From the NCBI GenBank assembly GCA_910587895.1, contig CAJUOE010000221.1:1-28035 (forward strand): 28,035 nt of DNA. Reading direction: 5' to 3'. How positions within the stretch are numbered: the first letter of the stretch is position 1; the number at the start of each line of letters is the position of its first letter. The notes under the pieces are model-generated. The model saw only the letters and a list, made by a program, of their open reading frames with translations. It had not been told where the DNA came from and ran no database searches. Shown one piece after another: positions 6,899 through 14,135 of this stretch. The translations under genes were made by a program, and so were the position numbers. The stretch is from an uncultured Lachnospiraceae bacterium (GTDB lineage: Bacteria > Bacillota > Clostridia > Lachnospirales > Lachnospiraceae).

Positions 6899-8379
6899 GA
6901 CATTCCATCACAAGGAAGATTACGACCATTATGATTAGCATAGTAGCGGGAACCGTGCTGCTATGCTGGTTTATTAATACGACGCTTTTGGAATCCTATT
7001 ATGTGGAACATAAGCAGAAGACGCTTCTCGATACGTTTGATATGGTGTACCGGGAAAGTGAAAATGGCAGGACAGACGGAGATGAATTTGTAATCGGGCT
7101 GGATACAAAGTGCAGCAACAGTGATATTTCCTACATGATTATCAGTTCAGACCGCACAATTATACAGTCCAACGTAGGGGATGATGAGCGGCTTTTGTTC
7201 CAGTTTCTGAAATTGATTTTCCATGCGGACAACAATGAGGCGGAAGTTCTTAAGAATACGACGGAATATGTGGTTGAGAAGACGGAGGACAGCAGGCTTA
7301 AAACGGACTATCTGGTGCTGTTGGGTACCTTGCAGAATGGGAATATGATATTGATGCGGACGGCGGTTGAGAGCATCAAGGAAAGCGTGGACATTGCGAA
7401 CAGCTTTCTTGCCTACGTGGGAATTACCATGGTTATCCTCTGTGCGGTGATTATCTATGTGGTGACAAAGAGAATTACAAATCCCATTTTGCAGCTGGCA
7501 GATATTTCCAGGCGCATGACGAACCTGGATTTTGACGCCAAATTTCAGTGCAGGGGAGAAAATGAAATCAATTTATTAGGCGAGCACATGAACCAGCTTT
7601 CAGAAACGCTGGAGAAGACGATCTCTGAACTGAAGAGCGCCAATAATGAGTTGAAGATAGACATTGAGAAAAAGACGGAAATTGATGAGATGCGCAAGGA
7701 ATTTATTTCCAGCGTGTCCCATGAATTGAAAACACCGATTGCCCTGATCCAGGGATATGCGGAAGGGCTGCAGGAATGTATCAATGACGATGCCGCAAGC
7801 CGGGAATTCTACTGTGAAGTTATTATGGATGAGGCGGACAAGATGAATACGCTTGTGAAGAACCTGCTGACGCTGAACCAATTGGAATCCAGCACGGAAC
7901 AGGTGGTGTTTGAGCGTTTCAATTTGCTGGAAGTCATTCAGGGTGTGGTGAACGCCACGGCAATTTTGCGTGAGCAGAACAACATTACGCTGACTGTCCA
8001 CGCGCAGGAGCCGGCGTATGTCTGGGCGGATGAGTTTAAGACGGAGCAGGTGCTGACAAATTACATCAGCAACGCTATACATTATGCTGCGGGAGAGAAG
8101 GAAATTGATATTTACGTATGCCCCAGGGAAGACACCGTGCGGGTGGAAGTGTTCAATACCGGAAATCCGATACCGGAAGAAGAAATCGCCCACATCTGGG
8201 ATAAATTTTACAAGGTGGACAAGGCGAGGACCAGGGAATATGGCGGAAATGGCATTGGGTTGTCGATTGTAAAGGCGATTATGGATTCTTTTCACCAGGA
8301 ATGCGGCGTCTGCAATGAGGAGAACGGTGTAAAATTCTGGTTTGAGCTGGACAGCAGGGTGGATGGCAGGAAGAAGTGA
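6895..8379 (+). CDS. Membrane sensor histidine kinase
   Basis: This is the partner of the overlapping response regulator. The order is TM1 (about 10-30), an extracytoplasmic sensor of about 140 residues with no recognised fold, TM2 (about 172-192), HAMP (about 192-245), then HisKA with the phosphorylated H276 in FISSVSHELKTPIALIQGYA. The HATPase domain follows, with N-box NYISNAIHYA (389-398), G1 region FNTGNPI and G2 GGNGIGLSIVKAIMD (450-464). The four-base ATGA overlap fixes the start. All catalytic motifs are present. The signal cannot be predicted from sequence. Confidence 0.93.
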   Translation: MRHSITRKITTIMISIVAGTVLLCWFINTTLLESYYVEHKQKTLLDTFDMVYRESENGRTDGDEFVIGLDTKCSNSDISYMIISSDRTIIQSNVGDDERLLFQFLKLIFHADNNEAEVLKNTTEYVVEKTEDSRLKTDYLVLLGTLQNGNMILMRTAVESIKESVDIANSFLAYVGITMVILCAVIIYVVTKRITNPILQLADISRRMTNLDFDAKFQCRGENEINLLGEHMNQLSETLEKTISELKSANNELKIDIEKKTEIDEMRKEFISSVSHELKTPIALIQGYAEGLQECINDDAASREFYCEVIMDEADKMNTLVKNLLTLNQLESSTEQVVFERFNLLEVIQGVVNATAILREQNNITLTVHAQEPAYVWADEFKTEQVLTNYISNAIHYAAGEKEIDIYVCPREDTVRVEVFNTGNPIPEEEIAHIWDKFYKVDKARTREYGGNGIGLSIVKAIMDSFHQECGVCNEENGVKFWFELDSRVDGRKK

Positions 8380-8387
8380 AAATATAG

Positions 8388-8416
8388 TTGCCCTAAAGAA
8401 TAAATAATGGTAGAAT
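8388..8416 (+). promoter_or_regulatory. Predicted lipoprotein gene promoter
   Basis: TTGCCC (8388-8393), a 17-bp spacer and TAGAAT (8411-8416) lie just after the kinase stop. The lipoprotein gene can therefore be transcribed separately from the two-component operon. Confidence 0.55.
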
Positions 8417-8507
8417 ACTAATGTAGCGGATTGATACAGGACAACATGAGTTATAGAACATTGTTTTTCCGTTACGTGAAGCAGCCTGATGAAAAGGAGA
8501 CAGACTT

Positions 8508-9260
8508 ATGAGAAATGTCATGAAAATCGGAGCGGTACTGGTTGCGGCGGCAATGTTTCTTGCCGGATGTGGGGATCCGATGGTGTCATTGACGGAAGAT
8601 GAAGAGGACATTGTGGTAAATTATTCCGCTGGAACTCTTGCAAAGCATAACAGCTATCAGCAGGAAGGAATGACAGCATTATTTCCCGAGGAGGAACCTT
8701 CAGAGGAAGAGGCTGAAGAACCGGAAGAGGTAAAAGAGCCGGACGAGAAAGAGGAACCGACCGAAGAGGAGCAAAAAGAGGACGACAAAAAGTCCCAGGA
8801 GCCAGACAAACAGCCTGAGGAGAAACCTTCAGAGGAAGAGGCCGGGCAGCTTACATTGACAGAAGCAATTTCGGTGCCTGACGTAGAATTTTCCTATCAT
8901 GATTATTCCACAGCTGACAGCTACAAAGAAGGAGATTACTTTTCCATGGATGCGTCCGAAGGCAATGTCCTTCTGATGCTGAATGTAAATATGACAAATA
9001 CCGGCAACAAGGCAGTGGAATGCGACCTGTTGACAAAACAGCTTAAATTCACCCTGGGCCTGAACGGGGAGGCAGGAATCCCCAATCAAACGACAATGCT
9101 GACAAACGATATGTCCACTTACAAAGGAACGCTGGACGCCGGACAGACGGAAGCGGTAATTTTACTGTTTGACGTACCGCAGCAGACGGCGGACAATATT
9201 TCCTCCATGCAGTTAAGTTTGCAGGCAAATGGCAAGACAAATGAAATTCTCTTGAAATAA
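8508..9260 (+). CDS. Lipoprotein with acidic linker and DUF4352-like domain
   Basis: A lipoprotein signal peptide ends in the lipobox LAGC with C21, predicting lipid anchoring on the outer face of the membrane. Residues about 58-117 are an extremely Glu/Pro/Lys-rich low-complexity linker in which PSEEEAE/PSEEEAG recurs. Residues about 118-250 form a beta-rich domain with the pattern EGNVLLMLNVNMTNTGNKAVE and a later AGQTEAVILLFDVP, which resembles DUF4352/immunoglobulin-like domains of extracellular Firmicute lipoproteins. The domain call is from pattern only. AAAAGGAG precedes the ATG. Its place after the two-component system suggests an envelope-related role, but no function is established. 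Confidence 0.8.
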   Translation: MRNVMKIGAVLVAAAMFLAGCGDPMVSLTEDEEDIVVNYSAGTLAKHNSYQQEGMTALFPEEEPSEEEAEEPEEVKEPDEKEEPTEEEQKEDDKKSQEPDKQPEEKPSEEEAGQLTLTEAISVPDVEFSYHDYSTADSYKEGDYFSMDASEGNVLLMLNVNMTNTGNKAVECDLLTKQLKFTLGLNGEAGIPNQTTMLTNDMSTYKGTLDAGQTEAVILLFDVPQQTADNISSMQLSLQANGKTNEILLK

Positions 9261-9263
9261 ATC

Positions 9264-9295
9264 TTGAAAAATAAAAAAATTTGTATATTTTTCAG
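9264..9295 (+). terminator. Weak A/T-rich hairpin after the lipoprotein gene
   Basis: TGAAAAAT and ATTTTTCA form an 8-bp stem across an A/T-rich loop just after the lipoprotein stop. It is weak as a terminator and overlaps the region upstream of the cheV -10 box. Confidence 0.3.
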
Positions 9296-9303
9296 AAAGT
9301 ATG

Positions 9304-9312
9304 TGATATAAT
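9304..9312 (+). promoter_or_regulatory. cheV extended -10 promoter
   Basis: TGATATAAT is a perfect extended -10 box about 43 bp before the cheV start. No good -35 box is present at 17 bp, which is typical of extended -10 promoters. Confidence 0.55.
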
Positions 9313-9354
9313 TAGGAAAATGGATAGAAACGGAAGTATACCGGAGAGGAGCGA

Positions 9355-10287
9355 ATGACTATTATGGATACGAATATTCTTTTAGAGAATGGAACAAATG
9401 AGCTGGAGGTGCTGGAATTTACCCTGGCTGGCAATCATTATGGAATTAATGTGGCAAAAATCCGAGAGATATTAACCTATCAACCGATTACTCCGATTCC
9501 GAATGCCCATCCTTGTGTGGAAGGTATCTTTATGCCGCGTGATACGATGATCACAGTGATTAACCTTCGCCATTGTCTGGGGCTTCCGGATAATGAAGAA
9601 GACGGTTTGTTTATCATCACGAATTTCAATAAATTGAATATTGCATTTCATGTGGATGAGGTTTGCGGAATTCACAGACTGTCCTGGGCGGACATCATTA
9701 AGCCGGATTCTACGATCAATATCGAAGAGAGCGGCGTGTCCACCGGAGTTATCAAACTGGAAGACAGGTTGATTGTCATTTTAGACTTTGAGAAGATTGT
9801 TACAGATATCAGCCCGGAGACGGGATTGCAGGTTTCTGATCTGGAAAGCATTGGAGAACGTGACAGAAGCAATTCTCCGATTCTGATTGCAGAGGATTCG
9901 CCGTTGTTGTCCAAGCTGATTACCGACTGCCTCAAGAAGGCGGGATACACAGATCTGATTGTCAACAGTAATGGACAGGAAGCATGGGATAAGCTCTGTG
10001 AGTTCCGGAAAGAAGGCAACCTGGATGATAAGGTACATATGATTATCACCGATATCGAGATGCCGTTGATGGATGGTCATCGTCTGACCAAGCTCGTCAA
10101 GGAAGACGAAACGCTCAAGCATATTCCGGTTGTCATTTTCTCATCTCTCGTAAATGAGGAGATGCGTCATAAGGGTGAGATGCTCGGTGCAGACGCGCAG
10201 CTGACGAAACCGGAGATTGGCAAGCTGGTAGGTGCAATTGATCAGCTTATGGATGAGCGTAAAGAGAAGATGGCACAGAAACAGTAA
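9355..10287 (+). CDS. cheV: Chemotaxis protein CheV
   Basis: CheV couples chemoreceptors to the CheA kinase and is tuned by phosphorylation of its own receiver domain. The 310-residue protein has an N-terminal CheW-like domain (about 15-155, with EFTLAGNHYGINVAKIREI and the PCVEGIFMPRDTMITVINLR region) and a C-terminal receiver domain (about 174-300). The receiver carries D181 in IAEDSP, phosphoacceptor D233 in IITDIEMPLMDG, S263 and K285 in LTKPE. The ATG at 9355 follows GGAGAGGAG. The CZB-domain chemoreceptor at 4009 is an obvious possible partner, though chemotaxis operon genes cheA/cheW are not in the window. Confidence 0.93.
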   Translation: MTIMDTNILLENGTNELEVLEFTLAGNHYGINVAKIREILTYQPITPIPNAHPCVEGIFMPRDTMITVINLRHCLGLPDNEEDGLFIITNFNKLNIAFHVDEVCGIHRLSWADIIKPDSTINIEESGVSTGVIKLEDRLIVILDFEKIVTDISPETGLQVSDLESIGERDRSNSPILIAEDSPLLSKLITDCLKKAGYTDLIVNSNGQEAWDKLCEFRKEGNLDDKVHMIITDIEMPLMDGHRLTKLVKEDETLKHIPVVIFSSLVNEEMRHKGEMLGADAQLTKPEIGKLVGAIDQLMDERKEKMAQKQ

Positions 10288-10328
10288 TGATATTCACGAA
10301 CAAAATAGCATAACCAGAATGTAACAAC

Positions 10329-10371
10329 CTGCCTGGGGGATCTCATAAAACAGTTCTCGCAGGCAGTTTTT
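10329..10371 (+). terminator. Terminator or attenuator between cheV and the purine genes
   Basis: CTGCCTG (10329-10335) pairs with CAGGCAG (10360-10366) and is followed by TTTTT (10367-10371). It lies only about ten bases before the purO-like gene's AGGAGG, leaving no room for a promoter after it. Any promoter for that gene must lie upstream, so this hairpin may also regulate it. Confidence 0.8.
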
Positions 10372-10394
10372 ATCACGAAAAGGAGGAAGTTCTT

Positions 10395-11108
10395 GTGAAC
10401 AGATTATCGTTGGAGACAGAATTAAAAGGGAATTCATATCCCGGCAGAGGAATTGTTATCGGTAAATCCGAAGACGGCAAGTATGCGGTGACTGCTTATT
10501 TTATTATGGGAAGAAGTGAGAATAGCAGAAACCGTATTTTTGTGGAGGAAGGAGAAGGAATTCGCACGCAGGCATTTGACGAATCGAAATTGAGCGATCC
10601 CAGCCTGATTATCTATGCCCCGGTACGTGTGCTGGGGAACAAGACCATTGTGACAAATGGGGACCAGACAGATACCATATATGAGCTGATGGACAAACAG
10701 CAGACATTTGAACAATCCTTGCGCACGCGGGAGTTTGAGCCTGACGCCCCCAATTATACGCCACGCATTTCCGGGATCATGCATGTGGAACATGGAAATT
10801 ATAACTATGCGATGTCCATTTTAAAGAGCAACAATGGCAATCCGGATGCCTGCAACCGCTATACGTTTGCATACGAGAATCCGGTAAACGGCGAAGGTCA
10901 TTTCATCCACACTTATATGGGAGACGGTAATCCATTGCCCAGTTTTGAGGGAGAGCCGAAACTGGTGGGAATTGCCGGGGACATTGATTCGTTTACAGGA
11001 GATATCTGGAACAGCCTGAATGAAGAGAATAAAGTATCGTTGTTCGTAAGATACATAGATATTGAGAACGGCACGTGCGAGACAAGGATAGTCAATAAGA
11101 ATCAGTAA
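10395..11108 (+). CDS. IMP cyclohydrolase, PurO-type family
   Basis: The product resembles the PurO-like IMP cyclohydrolase family, which closes FAICAR to IMP in the last step of de novo purine synthesis. Family-like segments are NSYPGRGIVIGKSEDGKYAV near the N-terminus, AYFIMGRSENSRNRIF, and NPVNGEGHFIHTYMGDGNPLPSFEGEP. The length of 237 residues suits the family. The start is GTG with AGGAGG eight bases upstream. The next gene supplies the formyltransferase that makes FAICAR, so the pair replaces the usual bifunctional PurH. The family call rests on pattern recognition and the neighbour; the symbol is left blank because clostridial copies are named inconsistently. Confidence 0.8.
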   Translation: MNRLSLETELKGNSYPGRGIVIGKSEDGKYAVTAYFIMGRSENSRNRIFVEEGEGIRTQAFDESKLSDPSLIIYAPVRVLGNKTIVTNGDQTDTIYELMDKQQTFEQSLRTREFEPDAPNYTPRISGIMHVEHGNYNYAMSILKSNNGNPDACNRYTFAYENPVNGEGHFIHTYMGDGNPLPSFEGEPKLVGIAGDIDSFTGDIWNSLNEENKVSLFVRYIDIENGTCETRIVNKNQ

Positions 11109-11157
11109 GTTAAGTGAAACAGAAGAAAGCGATTACATAAGAATTCAGGAGGAGCTT

Positions 11158-12336
11158 ATGCAGGAATTAGAATTGAAATACGGATGCAACCCCAACCAGA
11201 AACCTTCCAGAATATATATGGAGGAAGGGGAGCTGCCGATTAAGGTTTTAAATGGCAAGCCAGGTTATATCAATTTCCTGGATGCATTTAACGGATGGCA
11301 GCTTGTGAAGGAATTAAAAGAGGCGACCGGCCTTGCGGCTGCCACGTCTTTTAAGCATGTTTCCCCGGCAGGGGCTGCGGTTGGCCTGCCGTTGTCTGAC
11401 GTAGAGAAGAAAATCTACTGGGTGGATGATATGGACATGGAGTTTACCCCGCTTGCCAATGCATATGCGAGGGCAAGAGGCGCGGACCGCATGTCGTCTT
11501 TTGGTGATTTTATTTCCCTGTCCGATGTCTGTGACGTAGCAACTGCGCAAATTATCAAACGCGAAGTCTCCGATGGCGTCATCGCACCGGGTTATGAGCC
11601 GGAAGCGCTTGAGATTTTAAAGGCTAAGAAAAAGGGAAATTATAATGTGATTGAAATTGATGCAAATTATGTGCCGGATCCGATTGAGCACAAGGAAGTA
11701 TTCGGCATTACATTTGAGCAGGGACGCAATGAGTTAAAGATTGATGACGAATTTTTTGGAAATATTGTGACGGAGAATCAGGAAATTCCGGAATCTGCCA
11801 GAATTGATTTAGCCCTGGCAATGATTACGCTGAAATATACGCAGTCTAATTCTGTCTGCTATGCTAAGGATGGCCAGGCAATCGGCATTGGCGCCGGACA
11901 GCAGTCGAGGATTCACTGTACGAGGCTTGCTGGACAGAAAGCAGATAACTGGTTTTTGCGCCAGTCTCCGAAAGTGTTGAATCTTCAGTTTGTGGACGGG
12001 ATTGGCCGTGCAGACCGTGATAATTCGATCGACCTCTATATCGGAGAGGATTATATGGACGTACTTTCCGATGGCGCGTGGGAGAAAATATTTAAGGTAA
12101 AGCCGGAAGTATTTACCAGAGAAGAAAAACGTGCGTGGCTGGATAAAATGAGCGGTGTTGCGCTGGGATCCGATGCGTTCTTCCCTTTTGGCGATAATAT
12201 TGAAAGGGCGTATAAGAGCGGCGTTTCCTATGTGGCAGAGCCGGGCGGCTCCATTCGGGATGACAACGTGATTGCAACCTGCAACAAATATAAGATGGCA
12301 ATGTGCTTTACCGGAATACGCCTGTTCCATCACTAA
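11158..12336 (+). CDS. AICAR formyltransferase (stand-alone PurH formyltransferase domain)
   Basis: This enzyme transfers a formyl group from 10-formyl-tetrahydrofolate to AICAR, giving FAICAR. The 392-residue protein corresponds to the C-terminal AICARFT domain of PurH without the N-terminal cyclohydrolase. Diagnostic segments include SFKHVSPAGAAVG (the KHxNPxG catalytic region, here with Ser in place of Asn and Ala in place of Cys), QSNSVCYAKDGQAIGIGAGQ, SDAFFPFGDNIERA, GGSIRDDNVI and the end FTGIRLFHH. AGGAGGAG precedes the ATG. It follows the PurO-like gene by 49 bases with no terminator between, so they form an operon for the last two IMP steps. A terminator follows. Confidence 0.92.
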   Translation: MQELELKYGCNPNQKPSRIYMEEGELPIKVLNGKPGYINFLDAFNGWQLVKELKEATGLAAATSFKHVSPAGAAVGLPLSDVEKKIYWVDDMDMEFTPLANAYARARGADRMSSFGDFISLSDVCDVATAQIIKREVSDGVIAPGYEPEALEILKAKKKGNYNVIEIDANYVPDPIEHKEVFGITFEQGRNELKIDDEFFGNIVTENQEIPESARIDLALAMITLKYTQSNSVCYAKDGQAIGIGAGQQSRIHCTRLAGQKADNWFLRQSPKVLNLQFVDGIGRADRDNSIDLYIGEDYMDVLSDGAWEKIFKVKPEVFTREEKRAWLDKMSGVALGSDAFFPFGDNIERAYKSGVSYVAEPGGSIRDDNVIATCNKYKMAMCFTGIRLFHH

Positions 12337-12359
12337 AATTTAGTATAAAATGTTCTGGA

Positions 12360-12398
12360 AACCTGCGTCCTGTATTAAGTTACAGAGCGCAGGTTTTT
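12360..12398 (+). terminator. Terminator after the AICARFT gene
   Basis: AACCTGCG (12360-12367) pairs with CGCAGGTT (12388-12395), with an inner CTGT/ACAG pair and a T-tract to 12398. It sits between convergent genes. On the minus strand the tail is only a short T-run, so it acts mainly on plus-strand transcripts. Confidence 0.8.
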
Positions 12399-12404
12399 GA
12401 GATT

Positions 12405-13679
12405 TTACAGACATATAATCTGTTTCCGGTAGTCATTTTTCAGGGAAACATCGCCTTTGGCGGTGAGACAGAGCCGGTACAGTTCCGTGGCGCGCAAATC
12501 GAAATCCAGAAGATGTCTGTCGCCTTCGGAAAGCATCTTTCCGGCGTCTGCAGGGCTTGTGATGAGCGGAAGGCTGCTGTTTGCCTTGAGAGCTGACAGC
12601 AGCGGGGCAGCGGCCTTGCGAAAACCGAGGATGCGCAGATAAGAGGGAACAGGATATGTCCTGTAATCTTCCTGGCGGATATGCAAAAGCATATGTGCAA
12701 ACAGCCGGCTGAGTCTGGTATAAGTAATATTTTTCGTTTTCATCTGCTGGCAGAAACCGCTCCAATTTGTAAAATTCGACCGCTCCGACAACATCCTGCT
12801 GGCAAGCTCGATGGAACTGTCGCCAAAGGAGGCGAGGTGCTCTGCATCATCCGTAAGAAGTTCATAGTGCAGCAAGGAGGAGAAATCATCCTCAAAAAGA
12901 AATGGATGCGGATATTGGTTTAAAATATCATAGGCTGCTTTGGGCATTGCCGTTTCCGGCAATGGGAAATCACCCTGTTTCAGGCAGGAACGGATGGCGG
13001 AAGCCGAGCAGAAGCGAAAGGTTTCCCTGTGCTCCTGTGCTATGGTTTTGTCGTGGTATCCCCTGCCCTGGCGAAGAATAGGACATGGGATAATTGCAGA
13101 GCGCGTACTTATCAAAGCCTGTAAATATTCGAGGGCAAGGATATTATTGGGAGAGGCAAGAATGCCTTCCAATGTGCAATTATCGGTTGATGTGGCAGGG
13201 CTCGTTTCTGTTTCTGGCAATTCCGAAAGGTAACGCGTTAGCGCTGTCGAGCGCGCTGCGGGAAAGGAAAGCCCTTTTTTTAATGCCATGTGCAGGTATT
13301 CCCGATAGCGTTCCGGTTCTTTCAGGAGTATGGCCGCCATCTGCATCAGGAGTTCCTTGTTGTCTGTTTCTGCCCCAAATCCAAGGTGCGTTGCAATTCC
13401 TGTGGCGTTCAACAGCGAAACGCCGCCCCGGGCAAAATATTCTGCGCTTGCGGTGGCAAATAACGCCGGAAGTTCGAAAACGAGGTCTGCGCCGCAGCAG
13501 AGAGCCATTTGTGCGCGGCTGTATTTTTCCATCAGGGCAGGTGCGCCGCGCTGGACAAAATTTCCGCTCATGGCAATGATTACATAGTCTGCGTTACAGA
13601 GTTCTCTTAATTTTTGGATTTGGTATGCGTGTCCCTGATGAAAGGGATTGTATTCGGCAATGATCCCGACAACGTTCAT
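12405..13679 (-). CDS. tmcAL: tRNA(Met) cytidine acetate ligase TmcAL
   Basis: TmcAL makes N4-acetylcytidine at the wobble base of elongator tRNA-Met, using acetate and ATP. The N-terminus carries the nucleotidyltransferase signature GIIAEYNPFHQGHAYQI with HxGH at 14-19, then SGNFVQRGAPALMEKYSRA and GADLVFELP, all diagnostic of the family. Length (424) is at the upper end of the usual 390-420. AAGGAG lies six bases upstream of the ATG. A perfect promoter lies about 70 bp further upstream on the minus strand. It is convergent with the purine operon and divergent from the ABC-F gene. Near the C-terminus, many out-of-frame ORFs on the other strand are shadows. Confidence 0.92.
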   Translation of the reverse strand: MNVVGIIAEYNPFHQGHAYQIQKLRELCNADYVIIAMSGNFVQRGAPALMEKYSRAQMALCCGADLVFELPALFATASAEYFARGGVSLLNATGIATHLGFGAETDNKELLMQMAAILLKEPERYREYLHMALKKGLSFPAARSTALTRYLSELPETETSPATSTDNCTLEGILASPNNILALEYLQALISTRSAIIPCPILRQGRGYHDKTIAQEHRETFRFCSASAIRSCLKQGDFPLPETAMPKAAYDILNQYPHPFLFEDDFSSLLHYELLTDDAEHLASFGDSSIELASRMLSERSNFTNWSGFCQQMKTKNITYTRLSRLFAHMLLHIRQEDYRTYPVPSYLRILGFRKAAAPLLSALKANSSLPLITSPADAGKMLSEGDRHLLDFDLRATELYRLCLTAKGDVSLKNDYRKQIICL

Positions 13680-13746
13680 AGGAAACTCCTTATTTTAATA
13701 TCATTTCATGTTTGGGTCAAAAGGTGTTTGGCCTCGATATCATTAG

Positions 13747-13775
13747 ATTTTACAGGACATCTTTCGTTCTGTCAA
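13747..13775 (-). promoter_or_regulatory. tmcAL promoter
   Basis: On the minus strand, TTGACA (complement of 13770-13775), a 17-bp spacer and TAAAAT (complement of 13747-13752) form a near-consensus sigma-A promoter. Its -35 box overlaps the palindrome at 13773-13793. Confidence 0.8.
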
Positions 13776-13793
13776 TTAATGCTTGATTAATTG
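13773..13793. promoter_or_regulatory. 21-bp palindrome between divergent genes, possible operator
   Basis: CAATTAAT and ATTAATTG are perfect 8-bp arms around a 5-bp centre. The palindrome overlaps the -35 box of the tmcAL promoter and covers the candidate -35 box of the ABC-F leader promoter. A further GAATTAAT half-site follows at 13796-13803. It could be an operator for a dimeric repressor or simply an A/T-rich UP-like element. Confidence 0.45.
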
Positions 13794-13811
13794 CAGAATT
13801 AATGGTAGTCT
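13783..13811 (+). promoter_or_regulatory. Possible promoter of the ABC-F leader
   Basis: TTGATT (13783-13788), a 17-bp spacer and TAGTCT (13806-13811) give a fair -35 and a weak -10. It is the best candidate on the plus strand upstream of the leader peptide. Confidence 0.35.
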
Positions 13812-13842
13812 AGGACAAGAAAGAAAAGAAAGAGGTGAAAGG

Positions 13843-13866
13843 ATGATTATTTTTTCCTGCAAATAA
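13843..13866 (+). CDS. 7-residue leader peptide MIIFSCK ahead of the ABC-F gene
   Basis: ATG at 13843 is preceded by AGAGGTG with five-base spacing and opens a 7-codon ORF (MIIFSCK) ending in TAA. It lies about 270 bases upstream of the ABC-F start, with hairpins in between. Short ORFs like this are used by several ribosome-protection ABC-F genes for antibiotic-responsive attenuation: a drug-stalled ribosome changes downstream RNA folding. Role inferred from layout only. Confidence 0.5.
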   Translation: MIIFSCK

Positions 13867-13953
13867 GATCAGAATATGTGGCAGTGTTGTATATTACAGC
13901 GTAACTGCGCCCATTGCAGGAAAGATATCAGTCGTTTCTCTCAGTATATATTT

Positions 13954-14021
13954 GAGCCATTTTGGCGAGTGGCTCGTTGTGTGATTATGGGCGGCAGAAA
14001 CTGGTTTTCTGTGGCTTTTTT
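13954..14021 (+). promoter_or_regulatory. Attenuator-like hairpins in the ABC-F leader
   Basis: GAGCCA/TGGCTC (13954-13959/13970-13975) forms one stem. CAGAAA/TTTCTG (13995-14000/14006-14011) forms a second, followed by TGGC and six T residues (14016-14021), like a transcription terminator inside the leader. The TGGC after the second stem can also pair with the GCCA of the first, giving a possible alternative fold. The terminator stem is short, so this is suggestive only. Confidence 0.45.
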
Positions 14022-14040
14022 ATCTTATTGGAAAGACCTT
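14015..14040 (+). repeat. Intergenic repeat motif, copy 2
   Basis: Matches 520-545 at 24 of 26 bases, starting in the T-tract after the attenuator-like stem. See copy 1. Confidence 0.55.
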
Positions 14041-14135
14041 GTCATGTGAAAGTGTGAAAGCGTCCTCCTGTTCTGTAAGAGAATGATCTTGTCTGCGCCG
14101 GGCTGTTTTATGTTACGGATAAAGGAGTGATGCGT

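Noticed and set aside
10288..10394. Purine riboswitch before the purine genes
   Set aside because: The region is too short and shows only a simple terminator stem, without the three-way junction core expected of a purine aptamer.
12303..13587. Plus-strand ORFs opposite tmcAL (97 to 161 codons)
   Set aside because: They are shadows of the minus-strand tmcAL frame, which carries clear family motifs.
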